The notes beneath the pieces were generated by a model. It was given only the letters and a program-made list of their open reading frames with translations, searched no databases and was not told the origin of the DNA. The translations under genes and the position numbers were made by a program. 46,802 nt of DNA from assembly GCA_964405835.1 (NCBI GenBank), contig CAYOPN010000014.1:1-46802 (forward strand). The letters run 5' to 3'. Each line of letters begins with the position of its first letter. Within the stretch, counting starts at the first letter, position 1. This DNA is from JAJVIP01 sp964405835 (GTDB taxonomy: Bacteria > Elusimicrobiota > Elusimicrobia > F11). Below are positions 1 to 8,218 of the stretch, in pieces.

Positions 1-60
1 CTAACGGTAGGATGGCAGACTCTGAATCTGCTCGTCTAGGTTCGAATCCTAGTCCCGGAG
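1..60 (+). tRNA. tRNA-Gln (CTG), 3' part; 5' end outside window
   Basis: The anticodon arm is a GCAGA/TCTGC stem around a seven-base loop with CTG at the anticodon, which reads the glutamine codon CAG. The T arm pairs CTAGG (36-40) with CCTAG (48-52) around TTCGAAT. The acceptor 3' strand is 53-59 and the discriminator G is at 60. No CCA is encoded. The acceptor 5' strand and most of the D arm lie before base 1. The stop codon of the serine recombinase on the other strand falls inside the T-stem, so the 3' end of this gene is probably the attachment site of the adjacent element. Confidence 0.9.
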
Positions 61-1677
61 GCGATTTTTACGGTCATCGAACACACTTTCCAAGTAGTCC
101 AGGTCGCCCCACGCCTCGGGCAATGGCCTTAACCCTATCCGGACCTTGGAACTTACGCCGTCGTAGTCAACCTGGTGAATCAATAGGTTGATGAACTCGG
201 ACTTTTCTCTATCCTGAAGTTTTCGAAACACCTGCAAAAAATTCTTGAGGTTCTGCCGAATTACGTCGGCATCGATCTGTCGCTTTTCAAGTTCTTCGAT
301 CTCGCGGTCCAGGCCGATCAGCTTTGTCTGGCACTCGGTGCGTTTGGTGGCCAATTCATCCAACCGCTCAGAAATGAATGCTCGTTGTGATGATTGGGGG
401 CCCTCCTCCGCCAGCACGGAGACAAGGTTCTTCGCTTCGAGTTCCACCTTTCCCAGCTCGGCAGACACCAATTTCTTTTGATCCCGTTTTACGGGCAGGT
501 CGTTTCCCGCCATCAACCTGGCTCGCTCAGCTATTTTTTCTACCAACGGTTTATCTTCGCCCAACTGTTCGAGTTTCTTTAGGACAAATTCTTCAATGGC
601 CTGCGCCGGGACGCTTCGCACCTGGCAGGCCGACTTGTTTTGTTTCACCACGGAGAGGCACTTGTAATAGAAAAACCGTTCTTCTTTTCGCGGCCGAGCC
701 GAAGTCGGCGTCATGGACGTGTTGCAACAGGCGCAACGCACGAGACCCTTTAATAGAAACAAGTGCCGTCGATTTTGGAATTCCTTGTGAAGTTTTCCGT
801 TCCCGTTCACTTGCAATAATTTCAACGCGGCGGCGCGGGTCTCCTCGGTAATAATGGCCTCATGCTCACCTGGAAGTTCTTTCTGCCGAAATGAAATTTT
901 TCCAACGTATTGAGGATTCCTCAAGAGATACCACAAATTCGCCTTGTTGAATTCTTGCCCGCCCATCTTCCGGCCGTCGTTCGAAATCCATTCCTTCATT
1001 CGATACCCTTTCCGATTCAGAGCTTCGGCGGTTAGGCTGAGCGATTTGGTTTTGATGTAGGTGCCAAACATATCAGCCACGATTTTCTTTTCCTCAGGGT
1101 TTACACGGATCTTTTTCGTGTCCTTTTGGATGTCGAAGCCAATGATGGGCCGACCGCCGGTTCGCTTTCCCTTTTGCGCCATCGCATAGAGCTTGTCCCT
1201 CGTCCGCTCCGCGATCATTTCGCGTTCAAACTGGGAGAAGTCCATCAAGATGGAGCGCATGAGACGGCCTACCGAGGACGTGGTATCAATGGGCTGGGTA
1301 ACGGAGACGAAAGCGACTTGATTTTGGTCGAAGATATCAAGGACGTGAAGGAAGTCTTTGGTGTTGCGGCTTAAGCGGTCGTATTTGTAGCAAACGACAA
1401 CTTGAAATTTTCCATTGCGGGCATCATGGAGAAGTTTACGGAGGCCCGGTCGATTGATGTTACCGCCAGAGAATCCAGGGTCATTGTACTCCTCCGGGTA
1501 GACCCGCCACCCTTCTCCTTCGCGGCTTTTGACGAATGATTGGCAATACTCCCGTTGCGAATCCAGAGACGTGAAATCGGAGTTCAGATTCTCGTCCGTC
1601 GATTTGCGGGTGTAAATGGCGCACCACGAGGTGGCCGGTTTTTCGCGGTCGACATTTTTATAAGAGCGATGGCCCAT
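49..1677 (-). CDS. Large serine recombinase (site-specific integrase)
   Basis: This 542-aa protein belongs to the large serine recombinases, which integrate and excise DNA through a covalent serine-DNA intermediate. The N-terminal resolvase domain covers about residues 19-175, with the likely nucleophile Ser26 in YTRKSTDE and the YDRLSRN motif near 99-105. A Recombinase domain follows at about 180-290. A zinc ribbon has Cys315, Cys318, Cys340 and Cys351. A charged coiled coil runs from about 390 to 480. The last codons and the TAG stop read into the tRNA-Gln T-stem, so the C-terminus may depend on integration. The gene lies 47 bp downstream of the 69-aa gene and is probably in the same transcript. 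A ribosome site before the ATG is weak. Confidence 0.93.
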   Translation of the reverse strand: MGHRSYKNVDREKPATSWCAIYTRKSTDENLNSDFTSLDSQREYCQSFVKSREGEGWRVYPEEYNDPGFSGGNINRPGLRKLLHDARNGKFQVVVCYKYDRLSRNTKDFLHVLDIFDQNQVAFVSVTQPIDTTSSVGRLMRSILMDFSQFEREMIAERTRDKLYAMAQKGKRTGGRPIIGFDIQKDTKKIRVNPEEKKIVADMFGTYIKTKSLSLTAEALNRKGYRMKEWISNDGRKMGGQEFNKANLWYLLRNPQYVGKISFRQKELPGEHEAIITEETRAAALKLLQVNGNGKLHKEFQNRRHLFLLKGLVRCACCNTSMTPTSARPRKEERFFYYKCLSVVKQNKSACQVRSVPAQAIEEFVLKKLEQLGEDKPLVEKIAERARLMAGNDLPVKRDQKKLVSAELGKVELEAKNLVSVLAEEGPQSSQRAFISERLDELATKRTECQTKLIGLDREIEELEKRQIDADVIRQNLKNFLQVFRKLQDREKSEFINLLIHQVDYDGVSSKVRIGLRPLPEAWGDLDYLESVFDDRKNRLRD

Positions 1678-1724
1678 GATTACTGAACACAGCTACCTTC
1701 CCTTCGGCCGAACATCAAGCGGAA

Positions 1725-1934
1725 TCACGCGGCATCCGCTTTGAGAACCGTAGGCGAATTTGATTCTTCTTTTGTTTTGACATTGGGGACCACAGCGTTT
1801 TGTTCCTCGATCAGACGCAATGAAGCCAGCGCCAAAAGGTCGACCACGCGGTCAAGGCGTTCTTTCGGCGTCATCTCAGCCGGATCGCATGAGGAATAAT
1901 CGCTGGCCACGGGTTTCATGTCACGCCAAGTCAT
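1725..1934 (-). CDS. Small hypothetical protein of the recombinase locus
   Basis: The product is 69 aa with no membrane segment. Its core (residues about 20-44, beginning MTPKERLDRVVDLLA) is a leucine-rich amphipathic helix. I recall similar short proteins next to serine recombinases, but I cannot name a family or function. The start overlaps the TerL stop by 14 nt. An alternative start is the Met at residue 6 (position 1919), just after the TerL stop. Neither has a convincing Shine-Dalgarno sequence, so translation is probably coupled to terL. It could be a recombinase accessory factor, but that is only a guess from position. Confidence 0.6.
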   Translation of the reverse strand: MTWRDMKPVASDYSSCDPAEMTPKERLDRVVDLLALASLRLIEEQNAVVPNVKTKEESNSPTVLKADAA

Positions 1935-3294
1935 CGACGAAGCTGATTCGGGGAGCGATCCTCATCTCCTGCACCGCTTGAAGACTCAGATAAAGCGCGT
2001 CCAGAAGGTCGTCGCGGCCGCGCGGGAAGTTGGTCAACTCCTCTTCGAGATCGGGCAAGCTCTGGGGAAGGCGGAGAGCTCCGTTTTGGAAAAGAACCGC
2101 GAGGCTTCGGATGCGACGCTGCTTGTCGCCAGTCGTAGTGATGCCTCGAATGGGGAGTCGTGACGTTTCTTCATCCACGCGCAACACCTGGAGCATGCTC
2201 TGTTGGTAGGCGTTGCTCTCAATACAAACCAAGGTGGGCTTGAGCGCCTTGCAAAGGTGTTTGATGGTGTTCACCTGTTCGGGGAATTGGATGTTGGCCC
2301 GGTGAGCATCCAACACATAAGCGTTTTTATCGCCCTTTGGAATACCCACCACCACGTAGCCGAATTTGGAATGTGCTTCTTTGGAACCGGAGGCCAAGTC
2401 AACACCGACGTATATATTCATATCGTCGGGCCGGTCGGTGTAGCGGCAGGCGTTCAGCCATTCAATTCGGAACTCACTTTCTTCGACTGAAACATCGTTC
2501 AGCATCTGAAGCGAGTAGGAGCTGAGCCCCATCATGTTTTTCAGGACTTCCAATCGCTTGGCCGAGAACCGTTCCGGAAAAAGGATGTGCTGGCGTCCGT
2601 CATCGTCTTTCCACTCGGCGCGCTGAACGATTTTCTTCCAGTGGTCGAACCCAGGATTGCTCAGGATGTGCCCATAGAAATCCAGTTGATGCCAGCGGGT
2701 ACCCACTATGCAGAGCTGGCCGTCCGGCTCGAGAGCAGGCAAGATCACACCAGTGAACCAGCTTTGAAACTTTTCTCGAAGGCCCGGCGCTTGGGAATTG
2801 TTGTTGGAGACAGCGTCATCCAGAATAATGAGATCGTTGTGCATTGAGACCAAGTTGCCGAGAACGCCGCAACAAGCGATGGAGGGTTCCTTTACAACTC
2901 GCGAACGCGGAATTGTGATGCTATCTTCTGTCCACTTGGCGGCGTTGGCATCCCACGAACCGTGGAGTTTTCGAAAATTGTCATTCATGGTGATGTGCTG
3001 CTTGATGGCATCCAACAACTTCCGCGCCATGCTCTGGGTCTCGGCGATGATAAGGATCCGAAGGTTGGGGTTACGGGCAAGCCGCCACAGCGGATAGCAG
3101 GTCGTGACGACGGTTGATTTCAAGTGCCCGCGAGGCGCTATCAAGAGGAGGTATTGGTTTTCAAGGAGCGCCTGAAACCAATCTAGATGCAGGCGAGTCA
3201 ATGCTTTGTATTCCAGGACATCGCGGCTGAAGGTGAAAAGATCCACCAGATGATTCGTTGCTGAGTCATTGTTTTTCTTTGTTTCTGATTCCAT
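1921..3294 (-). CDS. Phage terminase large subunit (TerL)
   Basis: This is the DNA-packaging motor: an ATPase plus nuclease that cuts concatemers and pumps DNA into proheads. The 457-aa protein has a Walker A motif APRGHLKST (residues 53-61) and Walker B LIILDDA (155-161). A coupling-type GTRWHQ follows near 198. The C-terminal RNase H-like nuclease shows VGVDLASG near 292 and an acidic DDLLDALYLS near 430. A strong ribosome site (AGGAGG) lies 10 nt before the ATG. It follows terS across a 234-bp gap full of palindromes. With no capsid genes nearby, the element may rely on a helper phage or be a remnant, but the reading frame looks intact. Confidence 0.92.
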   Translation of the reverse strand: MESETKKNNDSATNHLVDLFTFSRDVLEYKALTRLHLDWFQALLENQYLLLIAPRGHLKSTVVTTCYPLWRLARNPNLRILIIAETQSMARKLLDAIKQHITMNDNFRKLHGSWDANAAKWTEDSITIPRSRVVKEPSIACCGVLGNLVSMHNDLIILDDAVSNNNSQAPGLREKFQSWFTGVILPALEPDGQLCIVGTRWHQLDFYGHILSNPGFDHWKKIVQRAEWKDDDGRQHILFPERFSAKRLEVLKNMMGLSSYSLQMLNDVSVEESEFRIEWLNACRYTDRPDDMNIYVGVDLASGSKEAHSKFGYVVVGIPKGDKNAYVLDAHRANIQFPEQVNTIKHLCKALKPTLVCIESNAYQQSMLQVLRVDEETSRLPIRGITTTGDKQRRIRSLAVLFQNGALRLPQSLPDLEEELTNFPRGRDDLLDALYLSLQAVQEMRIAPRISFVDDLA

Positions 3295-3318
3295 GCCGTC
3301 AAACCCTCCTTTTGGATA

Positions 3319-3382
3319 GTTCTAAAGCCGTTCTAAAACCACAAAGTTTGATCCCCGACGGAGAAAAAAGCCGTTTTAGAAC
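3319..3382. repeat. GTTCTAAAAC repeats between terS and terL
   Basis: GTTCTAAAAC (3330-3339) is matched by its exact inverse GTTTTAGAAC (3373-3382); one more base pair extends the arms to 11 bp with a spacer of about 33 bp. A partial direct copy, GTTCTAAAG, begins at 3319. The region has no convincing gene. It could be a TerS binding or packaging (pac/cos-like) site, or an operator controlling terL. Confidence 0.6.
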
Positions 3383-3492
3383 GCACAGGTAAATTTTTGG
3401 TCCCCTTTGTGTTAAAGAGACGAGGCAGAGGGGAGCATCGCCGCGTTGAGGTGGAAAATTCACGCTCTTCAAAATGCGCTCCCCTGAACTCC

Positions 3493-3535
3493 ATTTTTCA
3501 TAGGGAAAAATGTCAATTGAATGTGCATTCAATTG
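3493..3535. repeat. Tandem palindromes at the 3' end of terS
   Basis: Two palindromes lie side by side. ATTTTTC (3493-3499) pairs with GAAAAAT (3505-3511). CAATTGAATG (3514-3523) pairs with CATTCAATTG (3526-3535) across two bases. The second straddles the terS stop. Read on the minus strand it is followed by a short T-run, so it may act as a weak terminator. Because of its place between the terminase genes, a packaging site is also possible. Confidence 0.6.
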
Positions 3536-4125
3536 CCTCCAGGCGCACCACGTTGCGCTATTTGCGGATGATTGGAAGCAGGATTGGCCGAGGTCGGATC
3601 TGCAACCCCTTCCTTTTTTTGTGGTTCGAGGCCAGGGACGCTCAGGTTCGTTTCAACGATTTTTTCTTTCAGGGGGTCGGTGGATTTCACTTCTTTGTGC
3701 TGGCGAAGGATCATGAGTGTGTCCTCGCTCGCCGTCCAGCCGACGCTTCGAGGAGTGGCGTTCGAGCGGAGATTTTGGGTGACCTGGGACATTTTGTCGG
3801 TCAAAACGGCGATAGTCAGCGCCAAGTCCCGGATTCCTTGAGGTTTTTCCTTCTTGAGTTCATCATCCAACCGCCCAAACGCCAGGCCAATGCTTTTCCA
3901 ACAATGCTCGATGAACGCCAGCGACCTCTTGTCGGATTTGAAACGCAGTTTCGCTGGTTCTTGAGTCGGATTCGACTGCGCTGAATGGTTCTTCCAATAG
4001 GAGAGAAGCCCCTTGCTGACTCCGAGTTCTTTGGCGACATCGGTCAATGGCTTCCCCGATGCCAGCCGCGCCAATGCGCGTTTTATTTTCTCCGGACTGT
4101 GTCGTTGAGGGCTTTTGTTTTTCAT
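3529..4125 (-). CDS. Putative terminase small subunit (HTH protein)
   Basis: TerS recognises the packaging site and loads TerL. This 198-aa protein begins with a helix-turn-helix (about residues 9-45, with LTDVAKELGVSKGLLSYWK), followed by a helical middle and a low-complexity, proline-rich tail. I chose the start at 4125 because its ATG overlaps the primase stop as ATGA; an upstream in-frame Met would overlap the primase much further. The identification rests on size, the N-terminal HTH and its position directly before terL. Sequence similarity to known TerS is not obvious, and another phage DNA-binding protein is possible. Confidence 0.6.
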   Translation of the reverse strand: MKNKSPQRHSPEKIKRALARLASGKPLTDVAKELGVSKGLLSYWKNHSAQSNPTQEPAKLRFKSDKRSLAFIEHCWKSIGLAFGRLDDELKKEKPQGIRDLALTIAVLTDKMSQVTQNLRSNATPRSVGWTASEDTLMILRQHKEVKSTDPLKEKIVETNLSVPGLEPQKKEGVADPTSANPASNHPQIAQRGAPGGN

Positions 4126-6788
4126 TGAGGTTGTCCCTCGTTTGATTTGGGAGGGGGCACAACAACGCGACACCCAGGGAAATGCTCTTGCGCCTTCTTG
4201 ATTACTTCGAGTGATTTCTCAGAGTAATACTCACGAAGTACCTTCTCATGATCGTCACCCTCATTATTCGAGGGTTCCGGAAGATCGAGGGGAAGTGAAC
4301 CTGTGAACCTAGGTGAACTATTTTCTCTCGTCCTATTATTTGGATCTTCATCAATGACCTGACCAGAATTGGATTGGGGTGAAAAAGGTTCACTCAGGTT
4401 CACAGGTTCACTTTTGGGGTGGGGGGCCACCTGCACCAATTTCCACTGTTTGGCGCGTTGACGTTCTCCTGCCAAGACAATCCGGCAGTCGTCAAACTGC
4501 CGGTCACGCATTTTCATCAACTCTTGGCCGAGCCTGGTCTTCTGGCTTTTCTCATTGCCCTTGCCGAGATCAAGGGCATCTTCGATGCCGTTGTTCAGAT
4601 CAAACAGCTCGGAAACGCCAATCTCGTCTCCGCTGAACTTGTCCCACCATGCACGGACAAACCCGCGCCACATCGCCCCTTCGGCATCCGAGTTTTCGTA
4701 AAACTCTTCCAAATTGGCGAGGAATCCAGGGATTCCTGCCGCTTGCAGAATCCCACCCATCACTTCCGACCAGGATTCGAACATTCCAAGCGTTCGCTCT
4801 TTGAAGAGAGGACGGCCTGCACCGATCCAGGATTTGATAATCGTCAAACAAGCCCACACCAATTTCGGCCGGTTTTCTCGAACCCACTCGTATAAGTTCG
4901 GATGGCGAAACCCGTTTCGTAACCAGGGTCGATCAACTTTAGCGTCCAGCCGGATGCGGATCGTGCGGCGCGACATCTCGCTCGACAATGCCGGATTGTT
5001 GCCCGTGGCCATCCAAGCGCATCGAACCAGCAAGCTCACGACTCTTGTTTGACCGAGAATGCGGTCTTCCCAAGACGGAGTTGTAATGGCGGCGGATAAA
5101 GCGGCGGAATCAAGCCGCCGCCTTAAATTATCGAGCATGACCAAAGCAGGCCCGCTCAATAGTTTGGCGGTGATACGTTTGCGCCACTCGTCTTCATCGT
5201 GGCCTTCGGTCATGGTGCTGATGGGTCGGCCCAACGCGATGTAAACCAAGATCATGGAAAGAAGCCCTTTCCCTGTGCCGGGGGACGGAGCCTCAATTAA
5301 ATGGAGCGGCGTAGGGCCATTGATCATGTCGCGCACAAAGAGCAGAAGAAGTGCAGATATTGCATGTGCTTTCTCAGAGGCTTCCTTAAACGGGAAATCG
5401 CAGAGAACATCGTCAATAATGGCCACCGCTTCCGAGCAAAGAGCGGGAGAAACGACATCGGGGACTGGCGGAACAGAAAATCCCTCGGCTGGCGCGTAAT
5501 ACGTGCGGCTTGACGCATGGTATCCCGGCTCGGTTTGAAGCATTCCATCGGGGGCAAATACTGGCGATTCCACGATTCGAATCAGGATGGGTAAGGGAAG
5601 GTTAGGTGTGGCTAGCATATCCTTGATCACGGATATGGGTGGCGCGGCTGAGACAATCTCTCCCCACTTATTCTTTTTCTTAAACCTGGCCACCCGAGCC
5701 ATGACGTGTCTTAAGCGGTCAAGAATCAGTTCCCTCAACACTGGCCGTCGGTCATCGTCTTCTTCGATCCGCATGCCGATGCCACCGCACCGAAACCACC
5801 TTTCCGGGATATTGGCCGCGATAAGTGCATTCCATGATTGGGCAGTAATTTTTTTCAAGTCGCCCTCGCTCGCTTTGATTTCAGGCAATTTGAGATCAGG
5901 ATTATTCTCCGGGGATTCCACTGGCTCGGTAGGCTCAGGCAATTGCGCTGAGGTATCTAAAGCTTTCTGGAAAATTTCTTTGAACGCGGCGGGGTTTTGT
6001 TTGTGGAGATCGTTTGGGTCTTTGATCCCATCCAATTTCAATTCAAACGCTTTCCCCTTCCATCCGATCTCTTGAAGGCGCCTCGCCACCCCATCAACAA
6101 ATGTGGTTCCGCCTTGGTCAGGCTCTCGAAACACATAGATGTGCTCAATATCTTTCAGATGATCGGGTTGAATTTTTTTCGCAAGGTCTGCACCGGGAAT
6201 ACCAAGGGCAGGGAATCCGTGATGCCATAGCGTCCAACAGTCCGATTCTCCCTCGACCAAGACAAGGAACCCAGTTTGGCGGGCTTCGGGCAATTTCCAG
6301 AGACCGTATGGGGCAATGGCCCCCTCCCCTTTCGTCCATAAACTTCCCTTCTTTGCTTTGAGCGCAGTTCGGATTCGCTGGCGTGGAGCCTCAGTGCCGT
6401 CTTCCATTCGATAGGGAATTCGGATGACGGTTTTCCCGTATTCATTTATGACCGGGGCTACACCCAACTCTTTAAGAAATTCCTCCGGCAACCCCTTGTC
6501 ATTCGCTAAGTCGGACAACGAGAGTATTCTCTTGGGGGAATCTGCGGATTGGCTGGGCGGAAAAAGATCGCGCTGGCTGAGCCCGATTGCCGTCATGATG
6601 TCCGGGACTTTGCAACCGACAAAGCATTTGATGAGTACGGCATCGTCCTTGCGGCGTTCTCCTACTGAAAGGCTTCGCTCATTGTCCTCATGCGCTGGAC
6701 AGCGCGCCGTCCACCCTTTGCCGCCTTTTTTAACGGCCTCCAAGCGTGAAAGAATGCTTTGAATAGGCCGTATTCCAATGTCGCTCAT
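4122..6788 (-). CDS. Phage-type DNA primase-helicase (CHC2 zinc finger, TOPRIM, AAA+ ATPase)
   Basis: This 888-aa replication protein would synthesise primers and unwind the element's DNA. A CHC2-type zinc finger lies at about residues 25-75 (CPAH, then two further Cys). A TOPRIM domain follows at about 170-280, with VEGESD and a region around FREPDQGG. An ATPase domain near 500-640 has Walker A APSPGTGKG and Walker B VMLDN. The C-terminal tail is polar and contains the iteron-like repeat DNA. I chose the start at 6788 because AGGAG lies 5 nt upstream; a longer in-frame version lacks support. It is translationally coupled to the TerS-like gene. A strong terminator ends about 28 bp before its start codon, so its expression needs read-through or a cryptic promoter. 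Confidence 0.9.
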   Translation of the reverse strand: MSDIGIRPIQSILSRLEAVKKGGKGWTARCPAHEDNERSLSVGERRKDDAVLIKCFVGCKVPDIMTAIGLSQRDLFPPSQSADSPKRILSLSDLANDKGLPEEFLKELGVAPVINEYGKTVIRIPYRMEDGTEAPRQRIRTALKAKKGSLWTKGEGAIAPYGLWKLPEARQTGFLVLVEGESDCWTLWHHGFPALGIPGADLAKKIQPDHLKDIEHIYVFREPDQGGTTFVDGVARRLQEIGWKGKAFELKLDGIKDPNDLHKQNPAAFKEIFQKALDTSAQLPEPTEPVESPENNPDLKLPEIKASEGDLKKITAQSWNALIAANIPERWFRCGGIGMRIEEDDDRRPVLRELILDRLRHVMARVARFKKKNKWGEIVSAAPPISVIKDMLATPNLPLPILIRIVESPVFAPDGMLQTEPGYHASSRTYYAPAEGFSVPPVPDVVSPALCSEAVAIIDDVLCDFPFKEASEKAHAISALLLLFVRDMINGPTPLHLIEAPSPGTGKGLLSMILVYIALGRPISTMTEGHDEDEWRKRITAKLLSGPALVMLDNLRRRLDSAALSAAITTPSWEDRILGQTRVVSLLVRCAWMATGNNPALSSEMSRRTIRIRLDAKVDRPWLRNGFRHPNLYEWVRENRPKLVWACLTIIKSWIGAGRPLFKERTLGMFESWSEVMGGILQAAGIPGFLANLEEFYENSDAEGAMWRGFVRAWWDKFSGDEIGVSELFDLNNGIEDALDLGKGNEKSQKTRLGQELMKMRDRQFDDCRIVLAGERQRAKQWKLVQVAPHPKSEPVNLSEPFSPQSNSGQVIDEDPNNRTRENSSPRFTGSLPLDLPEPSNNEGDDHEKVLREYYSEKSLEVIKKAQEHFPGCRVVVPPPKSNEGQPQ
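4295..4411. repeat. Iteron-like GTGAAC inverted repeat inside the primase gene
   Basis: Two 24-nt arms, 4295-4318 and 4388-4411, are reverse complements at 22 of 24 positions. Each arm holds three GTGAAC hexamers, giving six sites in all: three in each orientation, around a relatively AT-rich 69-bp spacer. The repeat lies in the low-complexity C-terminal coding region, where the protein is least constrained. Phage and satellite replication origins often sit in or beside the replication gene, so this is a candidate origin or initiator-binding site. Confidence 0.55.
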
Positions 6789-6816
6789 ATTTCTCCTGGT
6801 TAACCAAAGTCGAACC

Positions 6817-6869
6817 AAAAAAAAGGCGCTGTCACCCGTGGACTCAAAAGCCCACAGACAACAGCGCCT
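6817..6869 (-). terminator. Intrinsic terminator between the 59-aa gene and the primase
   Basis: On the minus strand AGGCGCTGT (6869-6861) pairs perfectly with ACAGCGCCT (6832-6824). An inner GTGG/CCAC pair lies within the loop, and a run of eight T follows (to 6817). It lies 26 bp after the stop of the 59-aa gene and about 28 bp before the primase ATG, leaving no room for a normal promoter in between. It may therefore be a regulated attenuator. Confidence 0.85.
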
Positions 6870-6895
6870 CGGTCGGTCCGACAACGCTCAGACGT

Positions 6896-7075
6896 TTATT
6901 GTTTTTTCGACAGCTCTCGTTTCAGCTCTTCCAATTTCATGCTCCGTTCTTCCTCAATCCGATAGATGCGGCCATCCTCCCAACTGAGAATCATTCTCCC
7001 GTAAAAGCGGCGTTGGCACATGAGATGGAGCCACTCAAGCAAGAGTTCTTCAGAAATGGTTGGTCCGCCGCTCAT
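6896..7075 (-). CDS. 59-aa hypothetical protein
   Basis: A short open frame starts MSGGPTISEELLLEWL and ends at a TAA 59 codons later. It shows an N-terminal leucine-rich helix, a short beta-like middle (MILSWEDGRIYRI) and a highly charged C-terminal helix (EEERSMKLEELKRELSKK). Codon use resembles its neighbours, and the frame fills the gap between the HTH gene and the terminator. No family is recognised. It may be a leader or small regulatory protein of the replication operon. The ribosome site is weak. Confidence 0.6.
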   Translation of the reverse strand: MSGGPTISEELLLEWLHLMCQRRFYGRMILSWEDGRIYRIEEERSMKLEELKRELSKKQ

Positions 7076-7135
7076 TTGGATTTCCGCTCTTTCATTATTG
7101 TCATATTTGCACTCATTTCTTATTTATTAGCTATA

Positions 7136-7163
7136 AATATATAAATGCTACCGCATACGGCAA
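7136..7163 (-). promoter_or_regulatory. Possible promoter for the 59-aa gene
   Basis: On the minus strand TTGCCG (7163-7158) and TATATT (7141-7136) are separated by 16 bp in a very AT-rich stretch upstream of the 59-aa gene. ATACGGC (7155-7161) and GCCGTAT (7175-7181) form a perfect 7-bp inverted repeat overlapping the -35 region and the end of the HTH gene. This could be an operator. Confidence 0.35.
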
Positions 7164-7170
7164 AAAAATA

Positions 7171-8172
7171 TCAGGCCGTATAAAGCTCAAGCCCTTCCGG
7201 GGTGTAGACCTCGGACATCGTCCAGGATTCGACGGCCTTCTTCATCTTTTTGTCTCCCTTGGCGGCCATCGCGAGCGACCGACACAGCGTCCGTGCCACC
7301 AACGCACTAAGCGTGGCCTGGGCTCCACTGTAGGCTTCGATGGTTTCCTCTCGGTTTCGCTCTTTGGCAACGCACAAGTCATAGTGAATCCGGTGGGTGA
7401 CGTCCTCCCAACTTTTTTGAAAGCGGAGAAGATAGCGAGGATCAACGTCCAACTTTCCTTTTGACCGGACAAAACACACCATGTCCAACAATTGGAGGAA
7501 GGCAACACGGGAATCCACGGCATACCCAGAAGTATTGAGTATCCGAAGAGGAACATCCGACAATTCGTTGCGAAGCCTCTCACCCTCGATTCGAGCGATT
7601 TCTTCTTCCTTCATTCGCGGGAGATTTTGTTTGTGGGACAGATCACTTATGACTTTTTGAATTCGTTTGTGCGCTTCCTCTTGGAGAAGCCAACCCCATC
7701 TGTCGTCAGCGAGTCGGATCTGCAAGGTCAGCCGCTTTAAACTCATGGCCTCGTAATCTCGCGTATAGTTATCTTTTCGCCCATCGACCCCAACGAAGGC
7801 ATAGAAGTGGTTGAGATCCTTAAGGAAAATATTAAAGAAGGCGTCGAGGTACTCATCCCTCAATTGAACGATACTCTGATTGAACAGCCCTTCCGTCAAC
7901 CACTTGCGAATTTGTGTGTCCGAGCAACCCACCACACGGCCGATGTCCGCGAGCGTCCGCCGCCGCGAAGACTTCCAAAGAAGCATCTCCAATTGAGCGC
8001 TGTATTTTTTTTGGGTCAGGGGACGGATTTCATCGCGGGGAATGCCTGTGCGCGGCTGTTCTTCGAATGCCTCCAATTTGCGCCGCATATATAGAAGGAG
8101 GTCGATGGTGGACAATAAATCCAGCCTTGTCTTGTATTCGGAAGGGAGAAGTCGATCCGGCCCATTAATCAT
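7171..8172 (-). CDS. HTH-domain protein of unknown function, probably autoregulated
   Basis: The 333-aa protein has a predicted helix-turn-helix near residues 68-92 (TLADIGRVVGCSDTQIRKWL). A long helical, charged region follows, without membrane segments or recognisable catalytic motifs. I chose the Met at 8172 rather than the one at 8190 because the predicted transcription start falls near 8175, so the upstream Met would not be transcribed. A perfect palindrome overlaps the promoter, which suggests the protein represses itself. It lies between the tyrosine recombinase and the replication genes, where phage regulators usually sit. No family is recognised. Confidence 0.7.
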   Translation of the reverse strand: MINGPDRLLPSEYKTRLDLLSTIDLLLYMRRKLEAFEEQPRTGIPRDEIRPLTQKKYSAQLEMLLWKSSRRRTLADIGRVVGCSDTQIRKWLTEGLFNQSIVQLRDEYLDAFFNIFLKDLNHFYAFVGVDGRKDNYTRDYEAMSLKRLTLQIRLADDRWGWLLQEEAHKRIQKVISDLSHKQNLPRMKEEEIARIEGERLRNELSDVPLRILNTSGYAVDSRVAFLQLLDMVCFVRSKGKLDVDPRYLLRFQKSWEDVTHRIHYDLCVAKERNREETIEAYSGAQATLSALVARTLCRSLAMAAKGDKKMKKAVESWTMSEVYTPEGLELYTA

Positions 8173-8210
8173 AGTAGCGTTAAAATACAATACGCTACTT
8201 ATTAAGTCAA
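8173..8210 (-). promoter_or_regulatory. Promoter with overlapping palindromic operator
   Basis: On the minus strand TTGACT (8210-8205) is followed, after 17 bp, by TATTTT (8187-8182). The predicted transcript starts about 3 nt before the ATG at 8172, so it would be almost leaderless. AGTAGCGT (8173-8180) and ACGCTACT (8192-8199) are perfect inverse arms flanking the -10 element, a classical repressor arrangement. Confidence 0.7.
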
Positions 8211-8218
8211 GCAGACTT

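Noticed and set aside
3299..3532. A 77-codon minus-strand frame in the terS-terL gap
   Set aside because: It consists largely of palindromic DNA and has no ribosome site or family resemblance; better explained as a non-coding site region.
3397..3984. A 195-codon plus-strand frame opposite terS
   Set aside because: It is the shadow of the HTH-coding terS-like gene and lacks a start signal.
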